A stretch of DNA of 64,000 nucleotides from positions 1 through 64,000 of the forward strand of contig JAJDDC010000063.1 in NCBI GenBank assembly GCA_029260515.1, given 5' to 3'. The notes under the pieces are model-generated. The model searched no databases. It saw nothing but the letters and a program-made list of their open reading frames with translations, and was not told the DNA's origin. Origin of the DNA: Phycisphaerales bacterium (GTDB taxonomy: Bacteria; Planctomycetota; Phycisphaerae; Phycisphaerales; UBA1924). Positions 1 through 8,333 of the stretch are shown in pieces (position 1 is the first letter of the stretch; every line of letters starts with the position of its first letter). The position numbers and the translations under genes were made by a program.

Positions 1-165
1 GAGCCCGATGCCCTGCTGGCGGAGCTGCGAGCTGCACTTGATCGTCATCGCGGTCTGGCGTGCCGCGCCCAGCGCCGGCAGCAGGATCGCGATGAGCAGC
101 GCGATGATGGCGATGACAACCAGCAGCTCGATAAGCGTGAAGCCACGACGAGATATATGACGCAT
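1..165 (-). CDS. Prepilin-type N-terminal cleavage/methylation protein (pseudopilin-like), 3' part cut by window edge
   Basis: Only the first 55 codons are in the window. The protein begins [17 protein letters not shown], the classic type IV prepilin / type II secretion pseudopilin leader: two arginines, the Gly-Phe cleavage and methylation site, Glu at mature position 5, and a long hydrophobic helix. Residues after the helix (alanine, arginine, then a cysteine and a Ser-Gln-Leu-Arg-Gln run) resemble the planctomycete pseudopilin-like proteins often called DUF1559 or type II secretion G-like proteins. The ATG at 165 is the only sensible start because the leader must be N-terminal. Which subfamily it belongs to cannot be told without the rest. 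It is divergent from the downstream lipoprotein gene. Confidence 0.85.
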   Translation of the reverse strand, partial: MRHISRRGFTLIELLVVIAIIALLIAILLPALGAARQTAMTIKCSSQLRQQGIGL

Positions 166-206
166 GCGAGACCCCAGGGAGCGCAGAAACCAGGTGAGAC
201 CACCGC

Positions 207-220
207 CCCGCGATCGCGGG
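207..220. repeat. 14-base perfect palindrome in a divergent intergenic region
   Basis: CCCGCGATCGCGGG reads the same on both strands and sits between two divergent genes (prepilin-like, minus; M1 peptidase, plus). It could be an operator, but the core GCGATCGC is also common by chance in this GC-rich sequence, so function is unproven. Confidence 0.25.
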
Positions 221-386
221 CTAGGAGGGTCCAGTATGGCGGAAACCGGCCCGCGATGCGAGCCCCGTGTCCCTGGCGTCGGACAGGGCGGCGGGCGAGG
301 CGGGACCGGGCGGGCGCGGGGACATACGCTGGGATTCCCGGTTCGCCGGCTGGATCGCCCGAGTACGGGCGGTGAAGGAGGCCTTT

Positions 387-2414
387 ATGCGTGCACGATC
401 GCTCGTCTTCGGCGTCGCCCTGGGCGCCGCGTTCTTGCTCGGCGCCTGCGAGACGACGGGCGGGTCGCCCGGCGCCGACAGGGGGCGACGCGCCGCCCGC
501 GGCGGCGACGGCACGGCCCTGGGCGCCTCCGACGAGTCGTACCGGCGTGCCGGTGGCATCGGCGTCGAGAACGCCTTCACACCGCTCGACCTGCCCGCGC
601 CCAGCGAGCGTCGCCTGGCCTCCGGGGCGCCCGGGGCGGGCTACTGGCAGCAACGCTGCGATTACCGGATCGACGCGACGCTCGACGCCGACGCCCGGCG
701 CGTCGAGGCGACGATGCGCGTCACCTACCACAACAACTCGCCCGACGAGCTGGGGTACCTCTGGCTCCAGCTCGAGCAGAACCTCTTCCGCCCGGACTCG
801 GTGGGCACGCTCTCACGCTCGCCCGGGGGTGTGATGAAGCAGGAGCTCGAGGACTTCGTCGGCGGGTACGACCTGCACACGCTGCGTTCGAACGGCTCGG
901 ACCTCGAGCACCACGTCTACGACACGCTGGCACGCGTCGAGCTGCCCGCGCCGATCGCTCCGGGCGCGAGCTTCACGTTCGACGTCGCGTTCGGGTTCAC
1001 GATGCCGCCCCACCTGCGCCGCATGGGCGCCGACGAGGTCGAGGACGGCGTGATCTTCGAGTACGCCCAGTGGTTCCCGCACGTGTGCAAGTACGACGAC
1101 GTGAACGGCTGGAACACCCTGCCCTACCTGGGCTCGGGCGAGTTCTACACGGATTTCGGCGACTACGACGTCAGCCTCACCGTCCCCGCGACGCACCTGG
1201 TCGGCGCGACCGGCGAGCTGGTCAACCCCCACGACGTGCTGACCGCCGAGCAGTACGACCGGATGCAGCGGGCGATGTCAAGCGACGAGCCGGTCGTCAT
1301 CCGCTCGCTCGACGAGGTCAACGACCCGTCGTCGCGCCCGGAGGGGTCGGAGACGCTGACATGGAGGTTCCGCGTCCGCGATGCGCGCACGTTCGCGTGG
1401 GCCAGCTCCGAGGCGTTCGCGTGGGACGCGTGCGCCGCGGGCGTGACCAGCCTCGACGGCTCGCATCACAGTGTCCTGTGCCAGTCGCTCTACCCGCGCG
1501 AGGCCGAGGTCTGGGGGCCCGACCACGAGGACGGCGGGTCGAGCCGGTACATCAGGCACTCGATCGAGTTCTACTCCGATTTGCTGTACCCGTACCCGTA
1601 CCCGTCGATGACCAACGTCAACGGCGCCGAGGGGGGGATGGAGTACCCCGGGATCATCTTCTGCGGCGCCCGGACCAACCCCGACGGGCTCTTCGGCGTC
1701 ACCGACCACGAGGTCGGGCACTCGTGGTTCCCCATGATCGTCAGCTCCGACGAGCGGAGGCACGTCTGGATGGACGAGGGGTTCAACTCGTTCATCAACC
1801 TGTACTCCAAGGCGGCCTGGAAGGGCGGGGACGTGGACATCAACCGGGCCCGGGAGCAGACGCTCCGCATCGCACTGGCCAGCGATCGGCAGGCGATGGC
1901 GACCGCGCCCGATCGCGTCTGGGGGCGCTGGCTGGGCACGCTGGGCTACCGCAAACCCGCGTACGCGCTGTACCTGCTCCGCGAACTCGTGCTCGGGCCC
2001 GATCGCTTCGACGCGGCGTTCCGCGAGTACGTCCACCGCTGGGCGTTCAAAAACCCGCAGCCTTCCGACTTCTTCCGGACCATGGAGGACGCCGCCGGCG
2101 CCGACCTGGCGTGGTTCTGGCGGGGCTGGTTCCTTGGTTCGGGCGCGCTCGACCAGTCGGTGGACGGCGTCGGTGTCACGCCCGAGGGGATGGCGTACGC
2201 GACGTTCACCTCCAGGGGCGAGGTCGTGATGCCGGTGCTCTACCGCGTGGGCTACGCCGACGGCACGAGCGAGGACCGCGTCGTGCCCGTCGAGGCGTTC
2301 TACACGTCCGACCGCTGGCGCGCCTGGTGGGATACCGCCGGGCGACGCGTGCGGAGGGTCGAGATCGACCCCGACGGGTTGCTCCCGGATATCGATCGGT
2401 CCAATAACAAATAG
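387..2414 (+). CDS. M1-family zinc metallopeptidase, lipoprotein
   Basis: 675 residues. The ATG at 387 follows an AAGGAG ribosome site (375-380) and starts a lipoprotein signal, with the lipobox LLGAC near residue 21; an earlier in-frame ATG at 267 would bury this signal. The M1 (gluzincin) aminopeptidase signature is complete: GGMEYPG at about 416-422 (exopeptidase motif, normally GGMEN), then HEVGH at 441-445 and the third zinc ligand Glu464 after 18 residues. The fold and motifs predict a peptidase trimming N-terminal residues from peptides. It is anchored by lipid outside the cytoplasm. It appears monocistronic, followed by a long gap. Substrate is not predictable. The Tyr in the GGMEN motif position is a common variant. 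Confidence 0.9.
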   Translation: MRARSLVFGVALGAAFLLGACETTGGSPGADRGRRAARGGDGTALGASDESYRRAGGIGVENAFTPLDLPAPSERRLASGAPGAGYWQQRCDYRIDATLDADARRVEATMRVTYHNNSPDELGYLWLQLEQNLFRPDSVGTLSRSPGGVMKQELEDFVGGYDLHTLRSNGSDLEHHVYDTLARVELPAPIAPGASFTFDVAFGFTMPPHLRRMGADEVEDGVIFEYAQWFPHVCKYDDVNGWNTLPYLGSGEFYTDFGDYDVSLTVPATHLVGATGELVNPHDVLTAEQYDRMQRAMSSDEPVVIRSLDEVNDPSSRPEGSETLTWRFRVRDARTFAWASSEAFAWDACAAGVTSLDGSHHSVLCQSLYPREAEVWGPDHEDGGSSRYIRHSIEFYSDLLYPYPYPSMTNVNGAEGGMEYPGIIFCGARTNPDGLFGVTDHEVGHSWFPMIVSSDERRHVWMDEGFNSFINLYSKAAWKGGDVDINRAREQTLRIALASDRQAMATAPDRVWGRWLGTLGYRKPAYALYLLRELVLGPDRFDAAFREYVHRWAFKNPQPSDFFRTMEDAAGADLAWFWRGWFLGSGALDQSVDGVGVTPEGMAYATFTSRGEVVMPVLYRVGYADGTSEDRVVPVEAFYTSDRWRAWWDTAGRRVRRVEIDPDGLLPDIDRSNNK

Positions 2415-3059
2415 TAAGAAACCAAGGTTCGTTGCCAGAACTATGGCCAACGCGCCGCACGGGCGCTCCCGCTGCGTCCAGCGGGCGTCCGGGCGGCCAG
2501 CACGGCGCGCGGTGGGGGGCTGATCGGATTCCGATCGGCCCGCGAGCGCCAGGGGTAAACCACCCAATCTGCGCCCGGTGTTGATCCGACGGGGAATGAC
2601 CTGCGTAGGTTCTGGTGTGCGTCGGGTGATGCGTTCGCCCGGGGTCGCCGGGGAGTCCCGGCACTACTGCTTCCAGCCAGGGTGTTGCACGGATCAGCGA
2701 CGCACACACGAGCCCCCCGCGACCGGGTGGGGGTGCTGCTTCAAGGGGCGTGCGACAGGCGCCCCCCGGTTTCGGGCTCGGACGCGCGAGCGTCCGCGGA
2801 CCGCTTCCCGCGTCCCGCTGCCCCCCAGCGGACGCGGGTGGCCTCGAAAGAGGCCGACACTCCCCCCAGCCCGGTTCCCCCCCCTGGGACCGGGCGCGGA
2901 CGGGCGGGCTGCCAGATCGGTTTTTCGTTTGCGGCAGGCAGCTCGTCCGCTCCATTCCCCCCCTTTGCGTGCGGCGCCAGTAGCTTGACTACGGCGCCGC
3001 CGCGCGCGCACCGAACGCGGACGCTCCCGCAAAGCCCGTTGTGATCGGATCGCGCGTCG
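2415..3059. other. 645-base intergenic region with several strong hairpins
   Basis: No convincing gene on either strand. It holds a 7+7 palindrome GATCGGA-T-TCCGATC at 2522-2536, and two hairpins closed by GNRA-type tetraloops: GGACGC-GCGA-GCGTCC at 2780-2795 and GGCCTC-GAAA-GAGGCC at 2840-2855. A further imperfect stem lies around 2870-2895. The tetraloops hint at folded RNA, but no known RNA family signature was recognised. Confidence 0.5.
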
Positions 3060-3614
3060 TTACGGCGCGAGCAGGGCGATGACCCAGACGCCCGCCAGCG
3101 CGTAGAGGCCCGAGACGAGGTCGTCGAGCAGGATGCCCCACCCGCCGGGCACGCGCTGGAGCCTGTCGGCCGGGGGCGCGACGGGCTTGAAGACGTCGAA
3201 GACGCGGAAGAGCAGGAACGCCGCCGCGATGACGATGAGCGTGCGCACCGGCGTGGTCATCACCCCGACGGGCAGCAGCAGCAGCGGAACGCACATCCCC
3301 GCGACCTCGTCGGCGACGACCGGGCCCGGGTCCTTGCCCCAGCGCGCCTCGGCCCGGTCGCCCATGAGCACCGTCGCGCTGGCGAACAACACGAGCACCG
3401 CCAGGACAACAGCGATATAGACCGGGCCGCGTGGGTCCGCGCCCGCGAGGAGAAGCACCGCCGCGAGGGCGGCGGGGGGCATCGAGCCCCATGTGCCCGG
3501 GGCGGGGCGCATGTGCCCGAGCCCGAAGCAGGTGACGAGCTGGAAGCCCGCCCAGACGCCCGGCTCGTCGCGCGTGTCACCGGAGAGGATGTGCGTGTCG
3601 TCCTGGGGGGTCAT
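3060..3614 (-). CDS. pgpA: Phosphatidylglycerophosphatase A family protein
   Basis: 184 residues, close to the usual PgpA/YutG length. It removes the phosphate from phosphatidylglycerol phosphate to give phosphatidylglycerol in the inner membrane. Family signatures are all visible: MRPAPGTWGS near residue 35, KDPGPVVADEVAGM near 94, and FDVFKPV followed by GGWGILLDDLVSG near the C-terminus, with about four hydrophobic segments between. It lies 51 bases after pgsA on the same strand, so the two consecutive enzymes of phosphatidylglycerol synthesis are probably cotranscribed. Confidence 0.9.
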   Translation of the reverse strand: MTPQDDTHILSGDTRDEPGVWAGFQLVTCFGLGHMRPAPGTWGSMPPAALAAVLLLAGADPRGPVYIAVVLAVLVLFASATVLMGDRAEARWGKDPGPVVADEVAGMCVPLLLLPVGVMTTPVRTLIVIAAAFLLFRVFDVFKPVAPPADRLQRVPGGWGILLDDLVSGLYALAGVWVIALLAP

Positions 3615-3665
3615 GGGCGAGGACTCTATCGCGGACGGCGGGGGGATGAGGTCTGGGCGTTGCGG

Positions 3666-4385
3666 TCAGGGCGAGTGGATCAGGCCCCGACCCGAGCGGA
3701 CGCCCTTGACGATGTAGGGCACGCACGAGAGGACGGTGACGAGCACGGTCAGCCAGACCGCCAGGTCGATCGCCCAGCGGGCGGGCGAGTCCGGCGAAAC
3801 GTCCGCGAGGGCGAGCAGGACGAGCACGAGCGGCGCCACGAGGGACTGGAGGACCATCTTCAGCTTCCCGGCGACGTCGGCCGAGAAGTCGATGCCCTGG
3901 GACTCGAAGAACCCCCGGACCGAGGTGACCAGCAGCTCACGGGCGAGGACGACAATCGCCATCCAGGGGGCGACGCCCGAGAGCTGGACGAGGCGGGTGT
4001 TGTCCGCAGAGGAGGGGTCGATCGCCGAGAACGCGGGCGAGGCGAGGTAGACGAAGGCGCCCAGGACGAGGACCTTGTCGGCGAATGGGTCCATGATGCG
4101 TCCGAACTTGCTGATGGCGTTCCACTTGCGCGCGAGGTACCCGTCGAGAGCGTCGGTCAACGCCGCGACGACGAAGATCGCGGTCGCCGCCAGGAGCACA
4201 TCCCGCGGCAGCACGGGACCGGGATTTGGGACGGTATCGCCGCCCGGGATCCAGACCGGGGCATGATCGCCGAGACCGAGTTCGAGGACGGCGAAGAACG
4301 CGACCGCCAGCACGAGCCTGAAAATGGTCAGGGCGTTGGGGATCCTGGCCTGGAGCGGTGTCGGCGGGTCAGGGGCTTCGGGCAT
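3666..4385 (-). CDS. pgsA: CDP-diacylglycerol-glycerol-3-phosphate 3-phosphatidyltransferase
   Basis: 239 residues. It condenses CDP-diacylglycerol with glycerol 3-phosphate to phosphatidylglycerol phosphate. The CDP-alcohol phosphatidyltransferase motif D-x2-D-G-x2-A-R-x8-G-x3-D-x3-D is intact (DALDGYLARK, then GRIMDPFADK), and the N-terminus has the typical IPNALTIFRL start of PgsA proteins. Four to six hydrophobic helices follow. It is the first gene of a short minus-strand unit with pgpA and is divergent from nuoJ. An approximately 25-residue extracytoplasmic loop with Trp/Pro (HAPVWIPGGDTVPNPG) between the first helices is longer than in Escherichia coli PgsA. Confidence 0.92.
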   Translation of the reverse strand: MPEAPDPPTPLQARIPNALTIFRLVLAVAFFAVLELGLGDHAPVWIPGGDTVPNPGPVLPRDVLLAATAIFVVAALTDALDGYLARKWNAISKFGRIMDPFADKVLVLGAFVYLASPAFSAIDPSSADNTRLVQLSGVAPWMAIVVLARELLVTSVRGFFESQGIDFSADVAGKLKMVLQSLVAPLVLVLLALADVSPDSPARWAIDLAVWLTVLVTVLSCVPYIVKGVRSGRGLIHSP

Positions 4386-4571
4386 GGGCGGATGGTAGTG
4401 GGGGGGCGTTGGGTATCGCCCACACGAGCGCCGGCGTGTTGAAGGGGTGGGGGGCGTGATCTATCCTCCCGACCCGTGCGCGCGGGTGTCGGTCTTTGGC
4501 CCGGCGCGGCGAGCGGAAACCCCGCCGATCGCGCCGCTTGGCGCGTTCGGCTCACCCCTGCGGGAGCGGTC

Positions 4572-5609
4572 TTGGACGCGCTGATCAGCCCGTTGGTCCT
4601 GTACTCGGCCTGCGCCCTGGGGGCGGTGGGCGTGGTGCTGGCCCTGCCCAGGCGGGGGGCGAGCTGGCGCGTGCCCGGGACGCTGCTGGCTGCGATCGCG
4701 GGCGGGGTGGTCGTGCTCGCGCTCGGGCTGGTGGCGAACGAGTCGGGCCAACTGCCGAACATCTACTTCTACGTCTTCGCGGCACTCGCGCTCGGCGCGG
4801 CGTTGCGGGTCATCACGCACCACAGGCCCGTGTACTCGGCGCTGTACTTCATCCTGACGATCATCGCCTCGGCGGGGCTGTACGTGCTCCTGGCGGCGGA
4901 GTTCATGGCCTTCGCGCTGGTGATCATCTACGCGGGCGCGATCCTGATCACGTACCTGTTCGTGATCATGCTCGCGACCCAGTCCCCGGTCGAGGGCGAC
5001 GACGAGTTCCAGGCCGACTACGACGCCAAGGCCCGCGAGCCGGCGCTGGCGACGCTGGCGGGGTTCGTGCTCCTCGCGGTGCTGACGACGATGGTGTTCG
5101 GCGGTCTGGGCTCGCTGCGGGCGCCCTCGGGGGCCCAGCACGCCCGGATCGAGCGCCTCGCGCTCGCGACGATGCCACAGAAGATCGAGCGGGTGCTCCG
5201 CGACACGCCCCGCCGCGACGACTCGGGCGAACCGATGCGCGACGCGGACGGCAGGGCGGTCATGATGGTCGGGCCCGACGAGCGTGTGGTGCGACTGCCC
5301 GCGATCGAGGGCCGGTCGATGGTGAACATCGCCGAGGGCTCGGTGCTCGTCGAGATGCCCGACGGCGGCACACGCATGACCAACCCGCGTGACTGGCCCG
5401 AGGAGCTTGGCGTGAGCAACGTCGAGATGGTCGGGCGGAACCTGCTGGCCGACCACCCGGGGACGATCGAGATCGCGGGCGTGATCCTGCTGATGGCGAT
5501 GCTGGGCGCGACGGTGCTTTCGCGCCGCCAGGTCGAGATCGACGAGGAGGCCAAGGCCCACGAGGCCAGGCGCCTGCACGGGCTCGACGAGGAAGGGGTG
5601 GCCTCGTGA
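4572..5609 (+). CDS. nuoJ: NADH-quinone oxidoreductase subunit J with large C-terminal-half insertion
   Basis: Membrane-arm subunit of complex I. The start chosen is TTG 4572, preceded by GGGAG at 4562-4566, because it begins right before the first helix as in other NuoJ; a GTG at 4476 in the same frame would add 32 residues without membrane character. Product 345 residues, versus about 170-200 in most bacteria. The helices are typical, including the LVIIYAGAILITYLFVIML segment. The excess is a hydrophilic stretch at about residues 178-296 between the last two helices. It overlaps nuoK by four bases (GTGA) and starts the nuoJKLMN series. Confidence 0.9.
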   Translation: MDALISPLVLYSACALGAVGVVLALPRRGASWRVPGTLLAAIAGGVVVLALGLVANESGQLPNIYFYVFAALALGAALRVITHHRPVYSALYFILTIIASAGLYVLLAAEFMAFALVIIYAGAILITYLFVIMLATQSPVEGDDEFQADYDAKAREPALATLAGFVLLAVLTTMVFGGLGSLRAPSGAQHARIERLALATMPQKIERVLRDTPRRDDSGEPMRDADGRAVMMVGPDERVVRLPAIEGRSMVNIAEGSVLVEMPDGGTRMTNPRDWPEELGVSNVEMVGRNLLADHPGTIEIAGVILLMAMLGATVLSRRQVEIDEEAKAHEARRLHGLDEEGVAS

Positions 5610-5965
5610 CCGGCGTGGGCCCCGTGATCCTGGCGCAGGCGGACTACCCCGAGGCGATGGGGACGATCACGCTGGCGCATTACCTGTTCGTCTCGGGCGC
5701 GATGTTCGCGCTCGGGCTCATCGGGTTCCTGACGCGTCGGAACATGATCATCATGTTCCTGTGCACCGAGCTGATGTTCCAGGCCGCGGGGCTGGCGCTG
5801 ATCGCCTTCAGCCGCTACCACCTGGACCACACCGGGCAGACGTTCGTGATCTTCGTCCTGACTGTGGCGGCTGCGGAGGCGGCGATGGCGCTGGCGCTGG
5901 TGATCCTGCTGTTCCGCAAGCGCGAGAGCCTGAGCACCGAGGACTGGACGGAGATGAGCGGGTGA
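5606..5965 (+). CDS. nuoK: NADH-quinone oxidoreductase subunit K
   Basis: 119 residues, three transmembrane helices, slightly longer than the usual 100 because of an N-terminal extension. NuoK signatures include the GLIGFLTRRNMI helix start, the ELM triplet with the conserved Glu in helix 2 (CTELMFQAAGL), and the Glu-containing third helix (TVAAAEAAMALAL). These glutamates belong to the proton path of the membrane arm. GTG start overlaps the nuoJ stop codon, indicating translational coupling. Confidence 0.95.
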   Translation: MTGVGPVILAQADYPEAMGTITLAHYLFVSGAMFALGLIGFLTRRNMIIMFLCTELMFQAAGLALIAFSRYHLDHTGQTFVIFVLTVAAAEAAMALALVILLFRKRESLSTEDWTEMSG

Positions 5966-5981
5966 GCCGCGTGGGGACGAT

Positions 5982-8333
5982 GTGCTGAACGGGACCACTT
6001 CCATCCTGGGGACGACGCTTGCCGGTGTGGCGCAGCACGCGCCAGAGTCGTCGCACGGGCTCGTCGAGGCCGCGGGGCACGGCGCCCAGGCGGTCAGCGT
6101 CGGGGCGGCGTGGATCGGGTGGATCGTGCTGCTGCCGGTGATCGGGTGCGTGATGGCCGGGCTGGCCGCGGCGCTGAAGATCAACTCCAAGCTCCCCGCG
6201 TGGATCACGGTGGGCTGCCTTGGCGGGGCGTTCGCCGTCACGCTGACGATGTTCCTGGGCTTCGACTCGATCGCGGGCGGCGACGCGTTCGTCGTGCACA
6301 TCTACGACTGGATCAACGTCTCGTGGATTGGCGCCGGGGGCGAGCCGCAGGCGCTGGTCGCGAACATCGGGTTTTACGTTGACAAGCTGACCATCCTCTG
6401 GATGCTCTTCGTGACCGGGCTTGGCACGCTGATCGCGCTGTACGCCAGCGAGTACATGGCCCACGACGTGGGCGCTGGCTATTGCCGGTTCTTCGCGGCG
6501 TTCAACCTGTTCGTCGTCTCGATGTCGTGCCTGGTCATGGCCGACAATCTGATCCTGCTCTACCTGGGCTGGGAGGGCGTGGGCCTGTGCTCGTACCTGC
6601 TGATCGGGTACTTCTACAAGAAGCCCTCGGCGGTCGCGGCGGCGAAGAAAGCATTCATCGTCAACCGCATCGGCGACCTGGGGTTGTCGCTGGGCATCTA
6701 CCTGACGTTCGTCCACTTCGGGACGGTGCAGTACTCGGAGCTGTTCGCCAGCGACGCGCTGCAGGGGTACCTGGCCGCGGCGGGCTCGGGCGACTTCGCC
6801 GCGATCCCCGCGACCGCGCAGTGGATCGCGCTGCTGATGATGGTGGGGGCGTTCGGCAAGAGCGCCCAGCTGCCGTTGTACGTCTGGCTCCCCGACGCGA
6901 TGGAGGGCCCGACGCCCGTGTCGGCGCTGATCCACGCGGCGACGATGGTGACCGCGGGTGTGTTCCTGATCGCGCGGGTCTACCCCCTGTTCCTGGCCAG
7001 CGAGTACGCCCTGCCGACCGTGGCGTGGGTGGGGACGCTGACGGCGCTGCTGGCCGCGACGATCGGGATGGCGCAGTTCGACATCAAGCGGATCATGGCG
7101 TACTCAACGGTCTCGCAGCTCGGGTACATGTTCGCCGGGCTGGGGATGCTGACGACGACGGGGGCGGCGTTCCACGTGCTCACGCACGCGTTTTTCAAGG
7201 CGCTGCTGTTCCTGTGCTGCGGCGCCGTCATGCACGGGTTCGCGGGCCAGCTCGACCTCCGCAAGCTCTCGGGCGTCGCGTGGATGAAGGGGTGGGGGAT
7301 CGTCGGCGTGGCCATGCTCGTCGGGTGCATGAACCTGTCGGGTTTGCCGTATATCACGAGCGGGTTCTACTCCAAGGACATGATCCTGGCCGAGGCGTTT
7401 GTGACGCCCGGGTACGCGGCGATCGGGTGGATCCTGGTCTTCACCGCCGGGCTGACGGCGTACTACACGTTCCGCGTGTTTTTCCGCGTGTTCGTCGGGC
7501 CCAGGTACTTCGAGCCGGGCGACGAGCACCACGCGGACGAGCACAGCGACCTCGGCGAGCACGGGCACACCGAGGGCGACGGGCACGCCGCTCTCGCGCA
7601 TGGGCACGACGCGCACGATCATGCCCACGGCGGTTTCCACCCGCACCCGCCGGGCTGGGTGATCAACCTGGTGCTCGCGGTGCTGGCGCTGTGCTCGATC
7701 GGGGCGATCGGGCTGGCGTACATCGAGACGGACCACCACGGCTGGGTTGGTTCGATGATCGGCGAGTCGAGCGCCGCGTACCACAGCCCGTACGCCGAGG
7801 CGGCGCACCACGCGCACGTCGAGGGCGTCGAGGCCCACGCGGTCTCCGGGCCCGCCGGCTCGGGCACGCCCTCGGGCCTCTTCGGCATGGACGCGCACAC
7901 CGCGATGATCTACATCTCGGGCGGGGTCGCGATCCTGGGCGTGCTGCTGGCCGCGTTCTTCCACGGTCCCGTCGGGATCCAGGGCCTGCTGCTGGGCGGG
8001 CGGCGCGAGGCCGCGACGTGCCGGATGGACCGCGTCGCCAGGCTGTTCGGCCCGATCCCGCGGTGGGCGGAGAACAAGTGGTACGTCGATGAGTTCTACC
8101 ACGCGGTGCTCGTCACGCCCCTGCGTGTGATCGCGCACCTGTGCCACCTGTTCGACAAGTTCGTGATCGACGGCATCGTGGACGGCGCCGGCAAGCTGCC
8201 CCGGGCGCTCGCCTCGCTGGTGCGTCCGTCGCAGTCGGGCCAGCTGCAGGGGTACGCCGCGGGCATGGTGGGCGGGATCGCGGTGCTGCTGTTCGTCGCG
8301 GCGATCATCGTGCTGATCGGGGGCGGCTCGTGA
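5982..8333 (+). CDS. nuoL: NADH-quinone oxidoreductase subunit L with His-rich loop
   Basis: 783 residues; the largest antiporter-like, proton-pumping subunit of complex I. Typical segments are present: YLGWEGVGLCSYLLIGYFY, the TVSQLGYMFAGLG helix, the LTHAFFKALLFLCCGAVMHG helix and the SGFYSKDMI segment. It is longer than E. coli NuoL (613), mainly through a loop at about residues 514-556 containing 13 histidines mixed with Asp and Glu, and a second, weaker His-containing stretch around 600-625. GTG start at 5982, 16 bases after nuoK; ends with a four-base overlap with nuoM. Confidence 0.95.
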   Translation: MLNGTTSILGTTLAGVAQHAPESSHGLVEAAGHGAQAVSVGAAWIGWIVLLPVIGCVMAGLAAALKINSKLPAWITVGCLGGAFAVTLTMFLGFDSIAGGDAFVVHIYDWINVSWIGAGGEPQALVANIGFYVDKLTILWMLFVTGLGTLIALYASEYMAHDVGAGYCRFFAAFNLFVVSMSCLVMADNLILLYLGWEGVGLCSYLLIGYFYKKPSAVAAAKKAFIVNRIGDLGLSLGIYLTFVHFGTVQYSELFASDALQGYLAAAGSGDFAAIPATAQWIALLMMVGAFGKSAQLPLYVWLPDAMEGPTPVSALIHAATMVTAGVFLIARVYPLFLASEYALPTVAWVGTLTALLAATIGMAQFDIKRIMAYSTVSQLGYMFAGLGMLTTTGAAFHVLTHAFFKALLFLCCGAVMHGFAGQLDLRKLSGVAWMKGWGIVGVAMLVGCMNLSGLPYITSGFYSKDMILAEAFVTPGYAAIGWILVFTAGLTAYYTFRVFFRVFVGPRYFEPGDEHHADEHSDLGEHGHTEGDGHAALAHGHDAHDHAHGGFHPHPPGWVINLVLAVLALCSIGAIGLAYIETDHHGWVGSMIGESSAAYHSPYAEAAHHAHVEGVEAHAVSGPAGSGTPSGLFGMDAHTAMIYISGGVAILGVLLAAFFHGPVGIQGLLLGGRREAATCRMDRVARLFGPIPRWAENKWYVDEFYHAVLVTPLRVIAHLCHLFDKFVIDGIVDGAGKLPRALASLVRPSQSGQLQGYAAGMVGGIAVLLFVAAIIVLIGGGS

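Noticed and set aside
207..220. GCGATCGC core as a cyanobacterial HIP1-type repeat.
   Set aside because: The same octamer appears repeatedly inside coding regions through Ile-Ala codon pairs (ATC GCG), so there is no sign of selection for it.
2630..2760. Possible signal recognition particle RNA on the minus strand (GGAAGCAG inside a longer hairpin).
   Set aside because: The conserved helix 8 tetraloop context (UCC-GGAA-GGA) is absent; pairing around the motif fails, so the match is by chance.
2206..2955. Open minus-strand reading frame across the gap.
   Set aside because: No domain, no ribosome site, skewed composition; stop-free frames are expected in sequence this GC-rich.
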